Part shown: one piece after another, positions 34,519 through 47,144 of the stretch | Numbering within the stretch: position 1 is the first letter of the stretch | How the letters are laid out: each line of letters begins with the position of its first letter | Assembly: GCA_015680685.1 (NCBI GenBank) | Contig: MNCI01034266.1 | Coordinates: forward strand, 922,612-986,611 | Length of the DNA: 64,000 nt | Reading direction: 5' to 3' | From: Gnetum montanum | Taxonomy: Eukaryota > Streptophyta > Gnetopsida > Gnetales > Gnetaceae | The notes under the pieces: generated by a model | Databases searched by the model: none | What the model was told of the DNA's origin: nothing | The model's input: only the letters and a program-made list of their open reading frames with translations | Translations under genes and position numbers: made by a program

Positions 34519-37500
34519 GGTGCTACTAAAGCCTGTTCTAATAGTAGTTGAGCTTGTGGGCATCCTCTGCTACATGAGCAAAACTATTCCTAACACACCT
34601 ACACCAAATATGTAGGTGGGCAATTAGGTGATGTGATTCTTGCTAAGGGCTCAAGAGTTCTTGGAATACCTACTACAAAAGTTTAGTATGATCATGTGGT
34701 CACACTTGGCGGTGGAGGTTGCTAGCACTATCACTGAGACATTGCTACCCAAGGTTAATCAGGGCATCCTAAAATTCATCTTAAATGAGCCCACTACTAG
34801 CATTGATGGGGCAGGTGGTTTAGGAAGAGGGCTTAGGAGTGCCCGATAACTATCCAGGATATGGCACATGATAGGATTTACTTGTTTCAATAAGAGAAAC
34901 ACCCTTTTTATCATGCTATGGATGCATACCCTATTCCAAAAACCACCTATAAATATCTACTATGTTGTAGGGTAAGTTCTTTCATGGTTCTTGTAGTGTT
35001 TTTTTGTGACTAGCTCATGTTAAATTGCTAATAGCTTGTGATTAATTCTAGGTTTAGAGTTGATAAGGAGGGCCTGCATGATGAGGTGGACACTCTAGCC
35101 TTGACTTGCACTACCTTAAAGGTGTTCTCATCTAGCGCAAATGTTTAGGCAACTATGATTGGACAAGTAGGGTTCAATTTGGAGGCCTACCCTACCTAAT
35201 ACCCGAAGGCATATGACTGATGTAGGATCCATGGCTGGTTGGATGAGGAGTGGACTACCAATGAGATTAACACTAAGGACATGCTTGCAGCACCACCCTC
35301 ATTTAACACCCCATTTGTACCATGTATGTATCTATGATTTGTCTAAGGTGGTTGTTCATGTATGTCTTTCAATTTGTCTCATTTTCATGATGCTAACATT
35401 GACATTGATTTGCCTTTGTTGTAGCGGTAGTTTCCTCAACCAAGGTGACGGTGATCACCACGAGTTGCACAGACGCCACCCTCATCATGAAGTATGGTGA
35501 TGTTAAGGATGCACAACACTAGTTATGCCATAAAGCATCAAATGCCCTGACAGCTTGGCTCACACATGCTAGGTCGATGGACTTACTTTTGATCCTTAGC
35601 TGGAGCATCTTGGTGGCCAAAATGGTCACCATCATCGATTCCTTCAGCAGTGACATTAGGCAATTTGTTACCCAAGTATGCAGCATGATAGTAGTGTTGG
35701 ACCTCAACAAGGCCTTCTTCGCCAACCTCTTTGGCATCCCTACTGATGGCCCAATGATTGTTGATAAGACTAGCATGAAGGTGGACCATAGAGGGAAGAT
35801 CAAGGACTAGCTAGGAATCACTCGATCTCAAAAAGGCATACCAATTAAAGATGTGCCAGTGCCTAAGGTGCAGGAGGTCTACCCTCTATTCCACGTTTGT
35901 GCCTTTCTAAAGTTGCTCTCCCAAGGAAAGATCCTTAGGATGGAACAGGCATAGGTAATGAAGGAGATAATGTTGAAGGGTACAAGGGTCAACTAGGCTG
36001 CATATATAGCCATTGGCCTACATGCAAAGATCTCTAGGTTGTGGTTCAACCTACAGGCAAGGTCCCACATCCACTTTACATTCTCCATAGGATACTTGCA
36101 GAGGCTCATGGAGCTCTTGGTTGTACAAGATGATGGATGATGGATGATGCAGGATCATGAGTCGTTGTCCAAGCCATGGATCAAGCACATGTTCTTGACT
36201 ACACATGCATAGAACCCCCCAGAGGAGATCAATGAGTTGTTATTAGTAATGACCAAGGGTCCCATAGCGTAGTCGCATTACTTGTGTGATAGCACAAGTA
36301 AGGGTCCTCTAGTTGGCACCAGGGACATAAGTAAGGTAGATCGCTATATAGTAGAGATGATGATCCATCTAAGGCTAAGATTAAGATGCCACATTGTGAG
36401 GAGAAGACTGCCCCTGAGATTAAGAAGCCAAGCAGTAAGAGGATATACATCAAGCTTCAAAGCTTGCGAGTAGAAGTTGTAGGTTAGTATGGTGCATTAA
36501 TTATATTTATGTATATATTTTTATTTTATATTCTTTTTCTATTATTCCATACTGTTAATCAACTAATGATGTGTTATGCGTTCTAATGTGCTCTATGTGT
36601 GAATTGCAGAAACAAAAAAGAGAGCTACAAGAGTAGTAGTAGAGGAAGTGCCCCCTCAAGTTGAGGAGGAGGATGCTTAGAAAGATTATCCTCATGAGGC
36701 AATAGAGGCCCTCCAGAACTTAGAGGAGGAGGGGTTGCTCCACCCAAATGAACGTGATTTTGATAGCTTATTTAATGATATGCAATTGGGTGAACCCCCT
36801 GTGCTCATACCTAAGGGCTTGCTAGGTAACTAACTTGTGTTGTCCTTTGTTATTGCTTATTTACTCTAGTATCTTTAGCTGTTCAATTATGTACTAATTG
36901 CATCATTGTGTTACAGCCTCAAATATTCCCACCATTAGCCCCACATCTACCTACCATATAGAGCCATGGGTAGACATGTCAGATAAATTTGCCTTCATGG
37001 AAGCATCGTTGAAGATATGATGGACTTCTTATGACAAGTAGACCCTGAGCTCAGCACATGTGAAATGTTGTTTTGCTTTATGTTACTTTACTACTTGAAG
37101 GCTTAGTTTTTGACTAAGATTGATCAGTTGTTTTATGCCTACAAGTCCTAAGCTATGGTGGGATTCAAGCAAGGTGACCAAGCTGGACACCCTCCCTGAC
37201 CTCCCTCCTAAAGTTGATCAGGTAACTCACCATATGTACAAGACATCAAACAAGAAAGTGCTTTCTTGTGCAAAGGTATTATAGTTCTATATGTGCTGGA
37301 ATGAGAACATGTGAAATTATGTGCATAAAATCCAAGAGAGGATGACCAACTAGGATGCAAAGATCAAAGATCTCTAATCAAGATATTACTTCTTAGTGGC
37401 TAGATCATAGGGAGATAGCACTTGGTGTACCTCTAAGATCGAGTATGCAGGATATTGGATACTTCTTAGAGGCAAGAACAAGGTCACATAGGAGCTGATA

Positions 37501-38250
37501 GTGTAGTGGCTCCAAACAAACTTACTTGCCCAAAAAAACTAGGATTGAAAAAATTATAGCACGAAGGTCTATTACTGGGGGCAAACGCAGAAGAACGACA
37601 AGCACTAGTATAAGTGAGAGTATGATCCATACCTTCCATGGTACAAGGAAGAGTCTACCAAATTCTACTGCCTTGAGATGCTTCTTGAAGCAACTAATAG
37701 GAGGTAGGCATACGAGTTGTTCACGCAACACACAATGGTGAGTGACTCTCCTAAGAGACAAATCATCACCCCTTCTAGAGAGGCCTCTTCTACTACCTTT
37801 TTAATGAAGCTACTTGCATAGACCACCATGGACAAAGGTAAGACCCTTGTGGAGATTGACTTTGGCTAGGAGGACTATATACAACTTTTCAAGGTCGAGA
37901 TCCTCCAACACTTGGAGACTGGCCTTGGAAAGCTATATCTAGAACTCACCAATTCAAGACCCTCTTAGGTTAGGTTTTTTTTTATGCTTTTTATGTTTTG
38001 AGTTAGCTTGTATAGTGCATGTTTACTTACTTATCACAAAAATTTACTATGGCTATGGTAGATACCAAGTGATAGTACAAGCCCTAGTGATGCAGTGGAG
38101 GAAGCAGAGCTACCAACCCCACCTAGCACCACTAATTGAGCATGACCTAAATGTTCCCCCCATTGGGCTTTTTTGCTACATTTTTTCCTCTGATGCTATT
38201 CATGCCATGTACTACTATGCATATTACATTTAATCATTTTTTATGCACTT
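34519..38250 (+). pseudogene. Antisense intron-containing ORF in giant element
   Basis: On the strand opposite gag-pol, readable exons are separated by short introns with GT-AG ends: 34972-35051 (GTAAGT...TTCTAG), 35324-35424 (GTATGT...TTGTAG), 36483-36609 (GTTAGT...TTGCAG), 36826-36916 (GTAACT...TTACAG) and perhaps 37969-38095; an acceptor at 34518 may close another. The main exon (35425-36482) gives a long near-open frame with WSILVAKMVTIIDSF, LDLNKAFFANLFGIP and GPMIVDKTS. Exon 36917-37968 is Lys-rich, with MTNXDAKIKDL and EYAGYWILLRGKNKV stretches. Several in-frame stops show decay. Tat-lineage elements are known to carry extra antisense ORFs; I do not recognise this protein. A captured host gene or the ORF of another nested element is possible. 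Confidence 0.5.
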
Positions 38251-38324
38251 GCTATGCTTATAACAAGATGAATTAATATGCTAACTTAGGATTATGCAAC
38301 GATGATGTGACTAGGCCATCGTAG

Positions 38325-38940
38325 GTCCCATGCTAGTTTAAGGCCATAGCAGAAGGTCCGATGCTACTTTAAGGCCATCTCAGACCACTACGATGGGATT
38401 GAAGATGATAGTTTAAGGCCAATTTGGGCCACGATGATTTCTAGTTTAAGGCCATTGTGGGCCGCATGTATTATTAGTTTAAGGACAATAGTTTAAGGCC
38501 ATAGCGAGCCATAACATTGCTAGTTTAAGGCCATGGTGAGCCACAATGTTGCTAGTTTAAGGCCATGGCAGGCCACATGTTGCTAGTTTAAGGCCTTGGC
38601 AGGCCACATGTTGCTAGTTTAAGGCCATGGTAGGCTACATGTTTCCAATTTAAGGTCATAGCGAGCTGCAACATTGCTAGTTTAAGGCCATGGCAGGCCA
38701 CATGTTGCTAGTTTAAGGCCTTGGAAGGTTATGTGTTGCTAGTTTAAGGGCATAGCAAATCACGTGTTGCCAATTTAAGCCTATAGTGGGCTACAACATT
38801 GCTATTTTAAGGCCATGGTGGGTTGTAATGTTGCCAATTTAAGGCCATGGCAAGCTACAATGTTGCCAATTTAAGGTCATAGCGAGCCACATGTTGCCAG
38901 TTTAAGACCTTGGGAGGCCATAGTAGGCCGATGCTATCTC
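38325..38940. repeat. Tandem array, about 31 bp unit
   Basis: About twenty copies of a unit whose core is TAGTTTAAGGCCATGGCAGG followed by CCACATGTTGC. The same YAGTTTAA core starts the units of the other three arrays (28965-29640, 46805-47140, 50818-50930). It begins just after the last readable exon of the antisense ORF. Confidence 0.9.
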
Positions 38941-39222
38941 TCTTTCTTGTAATTTTAGCTTTTATAATTTTTGTGCATTTGATGTTTTTTTTAATAACTA
39001 CGAAGGTGTGAACTAACAAGGTTAGTGTGTAAACTAAGTAGATGAATGTGTAATCAAAGTAAATAAATGTATAAATAAAGTGAAATGATGGATAATCTAG
39101 GAAATTAGGTTAAATGTAAATACATAAAGAAATGCAATGCAAGAAAAAGTTAAAAATACATGGCATGTAGAAGCAAAGGGTAGGTAGGCACCTAGCACAT
39201 TTTAAGCTAAGGGGGTATCTCT
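38941..39222 (-). other. AT-rich spacer after gag-protease stop
   Basis: No coding frame. On the - strand it follows the stop of gag-protease and runs AT-rich into the tandem array. Confidence 0.4.
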
Positions 39223-42200
39223 TTAGTTGCGCAATTGCTTCCTAATCTGATGTGGGTTAGGTGGTATGTAGGGCCTAGGGTGCACTATTCGGTAGTCTCC
39301 TAGACCCTCGCTCGCTATGTTGACAAGAAATTATACCCAAAGGATGTCCTCCGATAAGTAATCATCTTCTTTTGTTCTTTCAAGTGGGTTTGCCTCACAT
39401 GTTTCATTCTCATCCTTTGCTGTGGATGCGTCATCAAGAAATTCCACCTCTAACCCTTGATCTGTATCTATGTTGTTGATGGCCAAAGGGCTGCATTATC
39501 ACCATGGATAATAACCTCACTACCTTCATATGGAAGGTGCATTTCTTGTGGATTAGAGAGGAGACAACCTGTAATTGGGCCAACCATAGCCTATCCAATA
39601 TTAAGTTAAATATGGGCATTTCCTCTATGATGATGAATTCAATAGTGGTGGGAAATTACTCCCCTACCATGAAGGCTATTATAACAGTACCCTTAATGAT
39701 GATTCATGACCTAATAAAGGACTTTAGACATGTGGTTTTCATTAGCTTGATTTGGTCCGTAAGGCCTAACTTCTCGACGACAATGTATGGGATAACATTT
39801 CTTATTTCCCTGTCATCAATGCACACCCTCCAAATCTTGCATTGCCCAACACGTATGATGATAAACATGGGCACAATTATTGCCTCACACTTCTCAAGGT
39901 CAATCTTAATTACCTTATCACAAAATGCAAGGGATGTGGAGCTTGATTCATACAATGCAGGAGGCAACATCACTACATGGATGGAATTCTCATCTACCAG
40001 GATGTCCTCTATGATAGGAATGGGGTTTAGCATATACGCTAATGCTTTTTGGTGGGTACATGAGGTCATGATTAGGTCATAAAGGCTCAATGTTGTGTTC
40101 TTCTATTTGAGTGCTTACTTAACGTAGGCTAATGCATCCACAAAGTCTTTGCCATCAATTGCATTTTTATTGGTTTTGACTTCTTCCATACGCCCTAAGA
40201 GATGAATTTCATAGGGAGGTAACTTGGGCTTTATTGGCTTGGCTTATGTAGGGGCCTCAGTGCTTGGTTGCAAGTTACTAGTGGTGGCCTCCTCAGTTTT
40301 TTTAGCCATAGAGATCATAGATATAGAGACTAGCTTTAGTGAACCTAGTGCCCTTTGCTCTTAACATTGCCTAATCATTCTATTTGCAAAATGCTAATTA
40401 GGCCTCCCTAGTTGCAACCTATACAGTTCGTTAATATTACCAATAGGATTGGCTCTTAGACAGGAAGGGACCAATGTATTACCCACTACCAAACTCTAGG
40501 TAGGTGAAGAGTCAGCATGTTGTGGCACTTTGATGACAAACGATGGCTGAAGCATTATTGTTGCAACATGCTATGGCACCCTAACCATGAAGGGAGTTGT
40601 AGGTGCTTGAGGTGGCACTTTGATGATGAAAGGGGGCCTCGAACCCATAGGGGCCGTGGATGCCCTTGCACTACTAGAGGACACACAAATCACAAATGGC
40701 TACTACGTCAATTCTGGGTTGTCATTGACACTAATAGCATTTATGGCATAGCCTACATTGTCTACATTCAAAGGATCCTTATACACCCTCATAGATTGGT
40801 TTTGAGGCTTAACTGGGTTTGTAGCATCAAGGACCAGCTCACCTCTATTAAGCATTTTTTGGAGATCATTCTACAAGGCTAGATAGAAGTTTGTGCTATG
40901 ACTGGACAACTAGTGGTAATGGCATAATCAATCTAGCTTAAAATGTTTTGGAACCAAGGGCTCATTCGGTGCTATCAAAGAAGGGTTTCTAAGTAGCTTG
41001 CAGTATCTATCATGCCTTTTACAAGCATCCTCAGACATTTTCTTATATTGAATGTGCCCAACATTTAATACTTATTCTAGTAGCTCTAATGGCTTTAGTG
41101 GCAATAAAATGTACTTGGAGTGATCCTGCACTCAAAGTTAGGCCTTGGAGTAGCTTGCCCAGTGGCCATCAATGACATGGGCTAGTTAGCTACTACATTA
41201 CTAAGGCTAATAGTGTTGTTGCTGGCTAGGGCCTTGGGTGGCTTGGCTGTTGGCCTCAAGTTGGTTTTTTTAGCTTCTTTGGCCATAATCACCATGATTG
41301 CATTCTATTTTCCTTTATCCTCATCTTTCCTCGCATGCAAGTTTTTGTAGGCCATGTAGGATGGATCCTTACTAGCTTCGACTACATCTTGTATGCTCTT
41401 GGTCTGGGAAAAGGGTTAGCTTAGAGACTATGAGCTCAGATAGTAAAGCTTTGATTTTATAAAATCATTAATCACACCCTTAAAGATAGCTAAGAGATTA
41501 GCCTCAGCTACGGGCTCTTGTATTTCATTCAATGAGATGCTCTATCATTGGATGAATTTTTCCATAGGATCTAGGGGGCCCTGCTTGACCTACATTAGCT
41601 AGTCCAAGGTTGCGTCTGGATTCAACTTGTACTTGCAGCATGTCACGAATTAGCTCAAGAGATCTTTCAGAGAGAAGACAGAGCCTCTGGGCAGTGCGGA
41701 ATACTAGTTTAATGCTTTGCTAGTTAATGACATGGCAAACACATGTATGATGGTGTGCAATAAGGCTTGTAGCAACACACACTCAAACCTAAACATCACT
41801 AGATGCATGTTGGGGTCCCCTTCACCATTGTACTTAGTGAACTAAGGTAGGAGAACCACAGTTGGTAGAATTAGTGGCAGGATGGTAGAACTTATAAGGT
41901 CATCCTAGTAGAAGTCCACTACTTTAACTATTTCAAAGTAGGTGGCTTTAAGCTGCTTCACCTCTTCTGTCAAGGTTTGGATTAGTTGGAATGCCTAGTC
42001 TAAATTTTGGGATGCTATAGCTAGCTACATTGGTTATGCTATCCACTATGCTGGTTCCATGGTCCATGACCTAGTCACAAGTTGCAAAAACACGCGATGT
42101 GCTTGATGCATCAACTGTGTCATAGGGAAAGTGATTGGGGCAATCCATATGCACATTGGTTGGACCAATGTTGAGGACACCAATGAAGTAGGTGGAACAC

Positions 42201-42933
42201 AAGTTGCCTAAGTCATTTGGGACCTAGAAATGGACCCTGTATGAACATATGGCTGAGCTAGCATGATTACTACTGCCAAGGATGGCTAGGTAGGTTAAGA
42301 TGATGCTATGAAGGGCAAGTGAAAAGGGTTTGTTGCATCATAATGCATGTATTACATTTGGTGGGTTGCCACTACTAGCATAGATCTAAGCCTAACAAAG
42401 TGGGAAGGTGATGCTAGTGTTATGACAATCTCAGAGAAGATAGGTGAACTAACCCAAGGAGGGGCCAAACTAGGGACTGCTTGTTGGAAGATGGTGAAAA
42501 AGATGGGCTCACATTCAAAACGAGCTTCGAACTCGTCCACTTCCTCCTATAAGGCTTCCTCATAGTCAATCCCTATGTTGCACTCACCTACTTGGATGAG
42601 CTAGGATAATAACTAGTGGTGAGACTCTATAAGTAGGATGATGTTGAATGAGGAAGGAATATACACCCATCCATCCCTATGGATTAATTCAAAGTCCCAT
42701 TTTGCCTCCATGTCAAGGTTATCTATAGGCAAACCTGCTTGGATCTTTACACATATGAAGTTTTATTGCTCATTACCGAGCATGGCATACTCTAGATCTT
42801 GGTGACCTAGCCTAAGGAATATCCTTAGTCCAACCATCATGAGATTCGTAAGGTTGTCAATCCTAGTCTCTTATTGAATAGGCAAGATCTCAAGTGCATT
42901 TAAAACTAATGTTGAAGGCTGATCTAGGTTCAT
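39223..42933 (-). pseudogene. Tat/Ogre-like gag-protease, giant element
   Basis: Start Met at 42933 (MNLDQPSTLVLN), 366 nt downstream of the primer site; stop at 39225-39223. About 1237 codons with scattered stops. Gag N-terminus: NFICVKIQAGL, then MEAKWDFELIHRDG (about 42740-42660), matching the + strand copies (55141-55200; 61190-61280). Mid-gag lies near 41500-41900. The protease part is at 40090-39430: SLYDLIMT, then VPMFIIIRVGQCKIWRVCIDD, then VVEKLGL; the catalytic D-[TS/N]-G is changed (IDDREIRNV). The following FNLILDRLWL stretch corresponds to the LGRPW motif. After the protease about 70 acidic codons end in the stop, as in the copy at 54531-59064, so gag-protease and pol are separate ORFs in this family. 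Confidence 0.75.
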
Positions 42934-43298
42934 GGTTGCAGATCAAGTTGTAAAGGGAAACTATAAAGGTTTTTGGCTGAAGAATATAGTGGACCAAGCT
43001 GAAACTAACTTTGTTTCAGCTGGGTATGTTATCTATGCTAACTATGCTCTCTACTACAAAGAGCCAACTATGTTGTTCATAACAAAGAACCAACTACATT
43101 GTCTACACTGAAGATGACTATGCTCCAACTAAAGACAATGGGAACTTAGCAAAAGAATGGAAAGAAGTGTAGTCTGGGGTTGCCATGTAGGGTCCTAAGG
43201 GGATCGACTACAGGGTCCAACATACACCACTAGGTCAGTGAACAACTACAATGCAAAGAGCTCACGAAACAACCTCAATGAAGCTTTTAAAAGGGGTT
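42934..43298 (-). other. Leader between primer site and gag
   Basis: No ORF. It carries U3-type words (ACTATGCTCTCTACT and AGAGCCAACTATG near 43030-43080) and an ACTACAATGC region. Similar words in the leader are seen in the copy at 54482-54900. Confidence 0.4.
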
Positions 43299-43317
43299 GG
43301 GCCTCCTTCTAGTACCA
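43299..43317 (-). other. Primer binding site, giant element
   Basis: The - strand reads TGGTACTAGAAGGAGGCCC, nearly the same as the sites at 54463-54481 and 60766-60784 (TGGCGCTAGAAGGAGGGCC). Five bases separate it from the LTR end. The tRNA it pairs with is not identified here. Confidence 0.8.
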
Positions 43318-43322
43318 GAAAC

Positions 43323-45584
43323 TATAATGACTAAAAAAATTAGTGGCTAAAATACCAAGAGGTTCACATGTGCACAACCTAACCCCAAGTCCACTTGAGG
43401 GCCTACTGAAGGTGCAAATAGGGTGCCCTATGTAGCGACCGAGAACATCAATGGCTAAAACACTAAGGGGTTAGTGAGTGCACAACCTCAACCCCATCTT
43501 CACAATAGGACCTTTGCTGGAAAATAAAGGCAGACTTCCCTGGATAATTTTGTCAATCAAATAGGGGCTTTGCTAGCTACAACAGGGTATTAGGTGCAAC
43601 TAGGGATTGCATGATTAGCCAAAATGCAAGTGCGGACATTGTGGGATAATGCTATGCATTTCAACGGTGCTTTTGGTAGTGCCAAGGCCAACTAAGCCTA
43701 AGCATAGTATGGTTTCTTGGCATGAGAATGATGGTACGAATGTGTGAAAACATATAAAGTAGTGAGGAAATGTAAATGCAATGCTAAAAAATCAAAGAAA
43801 AATGCATCAAAAATGCTTGAAAGTGCAAAGGAGTTTGAGAGAGAGAATGGAACCATCCCAAATGGGAAGCATAGCAATTACAAAAGAGAGGTGAGAAGGT
43901 ACGTTGTATGTAGACAAGCATAGTAATAGCATAGCCATAATCTCTAGGATGCCTCAGGGTGAAGACCGATGTCTGCTACAAGGTTTGTGCTTGCTAAGTT
44001 GGCTATCACAATTTCCTATAGGCTACATTCTACTAAAGTACTAAATGGGATGCAAAGGTGTTGTCAAAGTGCTGATACGCTCTAATGTGTGGGGTGCTCA
44101 AGGTGCCTTGAGTGCCAAGTAGTACTCTAGAAATGCCAACTGTTACTTGAATTTGCCCACCAAATGCTTCAAATTCCCACCACTAAAATGAATTGCTAAC
44201 CCCTAGAGTATGAAATGTGAGGGTATTTATAGGCTTAGGGTTAGCGTGAAGTGAGGATCGTGTGCCACATGGCAATGGGGTAGGTGGAGCTATGCTAACC
44301 TTTGCGATGCTCCCACTAGAGCAACTGGTGCTATGCTCTGGTGTGCCCCAATTGACCCCAAGAGACTACCAAACTATGACTATGCTACCAATATTGCATG
44401 TGCTAGAGTCAAAAAATACCATAATATACCTACAAACAGTGTAAAATGGTGTAATTTGGAGGCTACACTTTGGGACTACGTTCTCCCTTCTTTCAAGTGG
44501 GGTTGAGTGTAGGTACAATTTTGGGACATAGGGGGGTGAAAAGTGAGTGCAAGTTGTTGATCCTTCTTTCTAGAGGAGTGTTGGTGCTGGAATGAAGGCC
44601 TATGCTAAGCTCTAGAAGCTTTTGGAGGTAGTTCCATGTTTTTGTGCTAGCTATGCTTTAGAGCATACCAGGATGGGACAGGGCATAGCATGGATACTTA
44701 AAAATTCTAGTAAAAATTATAGTCCTTATTCTTACTATGCCAACTACACTTAGCAGCATAGAAGGAGGGCTACCTTTAGAAGTTAGAAAATCTCTCGAAT
44801 GCCTCTTCTATACTAAGCTAGCTTGATAGCTTCTGGCTTGACACTTTAGCAAAACTAGCCACTGAAGTGCATGCTATGCTAGCTACACTCTAGAGTGTAG
44901 TAGAGGGAATGGGAGTGTAGCACAACACTTAAAAAATTTTTACCATTGTTGTCGACACTTAGAAAATTTTGTAAATCTGGTTCTATGTTGCATGCTATGC
45001 TGGCTACACTATAGAGTGCAGCCCCAACAATAGTAGCATGGGCCAAACACTTAGAAAAACTTTGTCTCATGTTGACACTTAGACAAATTTGTCATTGAAG
45101 TGCTATTTCCCAAATTAGGTGGTGTTTCATTAACCCCTCTTTGTCAACATTTGGAGGAGTGGCCCAAGCGATGTCAAGAAATAACCCAAAACACCATAGT
45201 AGGCACAACACCAACATCACTCATCAGTACCTAATCAAATGGTGCTTCGCTAGGATCAAGAGTGTTAAAGGTGATGGTATGCTAAGGGCAATGGATGTAG
45301 GGAACTAGCTTGGGATAGTAAGGAAGGAATGAGGTGCAAATGATGTATCCTGTTGCAAGATGCAGAGTCAGCATGGTTGACCATGGTCATGGCACCAAGG
45401 TGGCTTGTTACCAATACGATGGCCTCTCATCAGAATGCTTGTGAGAGAGTCATTGTCCATAGCACCAAAATGGCTTACCCCTAACATGTTGGCCTCTAAT
45501 CGAAGTGCTTATGAGAAGGCTAATGTGAATTTAGGGTTGAACTTGTTTCCAAATTGCATCTTTGCTAGATTTTTCTTGGAGACA
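43323..45584 (-). mobile_element. LTR shared by giant element and second pol copy
   Basis: 2262 bp. 5' LTR of the element to its left (primer site adjacent) and, judging from the polypurine run and pol copy to its right, also the 3' LTR of a second unit. TATAAATA on the - strand at 44231-44224. U3 words such as GCTACACTCTAGAGTGTAG and CACTTAGAAAAATTTTG fill 44460-45070. Its right end (GAGACA) adjoins a long purine-rich tract on the - strand. Confidence 0.7.
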
Positions 45585-46804
45585 TGTTTTACCCCCTTTT
45601 TCTTTTTTCTTTTTTCTTTTTTTGAGTTTTATGCTTTTTCTTTTACTTTTTTCTTTTTTCTTTGTGAAATGCTAATTGGAAAATGCTTATCATTGAGTGC
45701 ACTACATGCCACTCGATAGGCTTTGCTTAGAGGCAACCATGTTGAATCTATAAGATAGGTGTTTCCTCCCAAGTATGAGTTGCATTACATTCACTTAGGC
45801 TTTGACTAGCCCATAGAGACTTCCAATGGAACAAGTTGCGTTACATTCATCATAGGTTTTGTGGTCGACTGAAAGAACAGTGCCATGTGCATCAAAGAAG
45901 CTAGTAGGATAGGGGAGAAAATGTAAGGCAAAATGGATAAATGCAAGTAGGCTATAGCAAGGTAATAGGAATGTGCACTCTTGAGTGGCTTGATGAGTCC
46001 AACCAAGCACATCAAAGTAATGTGGTGACTTGCTGCTGTGATGAAATGCATCTCTGAATGACCACCTCTAGGGCTTTGTCCTACAAACACAACGTAGAAA
46101 AGATAAGAAAAAAACCACACAACATGAGATAAGAGAAAACTACTAATTATGAGGGTGATGCAAGTGTTATGAGTGCTACACTAGTTGCAAGAGCTTGCAG
46201 TGCCAAAGTAGAAAGGCCAATGCAAGTGCCAAAGCTAGAAAGTGACAAAAGCTCCAATAGCCACACTAGAAGTGAGCACCCCAAAGAGGCAAGCAAGGTG
46301 GTCAAGGCAATAGCAGTGTAGGTGCTCGACACTCCACACCAAGGACAAGAACCTAGAAATCTAGCAATATGGTAGGAATCCACACTGTTGGATGCACTTC
46401 CAAGCCTAGGCAATGGTGAAGGGTAGAGGATGGCAATGTTGTGGCTAGGCCACAATACTATTGGGACTCTAGTTGGTGGTGTTAATGATGAGAGCTCCAA
46501 CCAATAATAAAATAACTAAGATTGGTGATGCTATTGGCACGACCTAAGGGTGGTACTACTAGCAATGGTGGTAGTACCTCTGGAAGGTTAGCAAAATGCC
46601 CAAGGGCATCTCCAAAGGATCAACAAAATTCCATGGGCGATGATGCTACAAATGTTCTAGAGACTTTTTCTTGATGACGTGAACTCCATTCTGGAACTAC
46701 AACATCCCACCTTTCCTTGCCCATGAGGCATGGGTGAATGACAAAGAATCAAAAGTATTTGTGCTCACTTTTTTATAAAACTATGCATGTTGAGCTATGT
46801 GTGC
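45585..46804 (-). other. Polypurine tract and 3' untranslated region, second unit
   Basis: On the - strand a purine run (45665-45588) ends AAAAAGGGGGTAAAACA at the LTR. The remainder (45670-46800) matches 28226-28964 in patches and holds no pol domain; the ORF-like stretches on either strand have no recognisable content. Confidence 0.5.
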
Positions 46805-47140
46805 TAAACTACAAACCCAATTTAAGGTCCTGGTAGACTACATGTTGTGCTAGTTTAAGGTCCTAATAGACTGTGAACCCAATTTAAGGTTTTGGTAGAC
46901 TGTGGTGCACTAGTTTATAGTCCTAGCAGACTATTTTGTGCTAGTTTAACATCGTAGCTAATGGTGGATGTTGTGCTAGTTTAATTTTATAACATAAGGA
47001 CAAGCTATGCTAGTTTATAGTCATGGTGGACTTCCTGTGCTAGTTTAACGTCATAGCAAATGGGTGTACTATGGATGCTAGTCTAACGTCATAGCCTAAG
47101 GATGACTTATGCCAGTTTAACATCATAGTGGACAGTCTAC
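46805..47140. repeat. Tandem array, about 30-35 bp unit, second unit
   Basis: About ten degenerate copies of CAATTTAAGGTCCTGGTAGAC and TAGTTTAACATCATAG-type units. Same position relative to integrase as the array at 28965-29640, and the same shift from a GGTCC subtype to an ACATC subtype along the array, so the arrays are orthologous parts of the element rather than independent expansions. Confidence 0.85.
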
Positions 47141-47144
47141 TTAC

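Larger units (their letters stand above)
26118..45584 (-). mobile_element. Giant Tat/Ogre-like LTR retrotransposon, about 19.5 kb
   Basis: Transcribed from the - strand. Element order: 5' LTR (43323-45584), primer site (43299-43317), gag-protease ORF (42933 to 39223), spacer, tandem array, antisense intron-containing ORF, U3-like stretch, separate pol ORF (33145 to 29645), tandem array, 3' untranslated region, polypurine tract, 3' LTR (about 26118-28170). The LTRs agree at the start (RAGGTTCACRKGTGCACARCC wording, given as key words AGAGGTTCACA and TGCACA), at the TATA box and at the polypurine border. Gag, protease and integrase motifs and an archaeal-type RNase H domain are of the Tat lineage. 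An alternative is two overlapping incomplete elements, with 33190-39000 contributed by another insertion. Confidence 0.65.

Noticed and set aside
39504-40082. 192-codon ORF on the + strand
   Set aside because: It is the reverse strand of the protease region of the giant element; the - strand carries the conserved VPMFIII, VEKLGL and linker motifs.
46147-46500. 117-codon Ser/Leu-rich ORF on the - strand
   Set aside because: Lies in the 3' untranslated region of the second unit, no conserved motif, and no equivalent in the left unit at 28226-28964.
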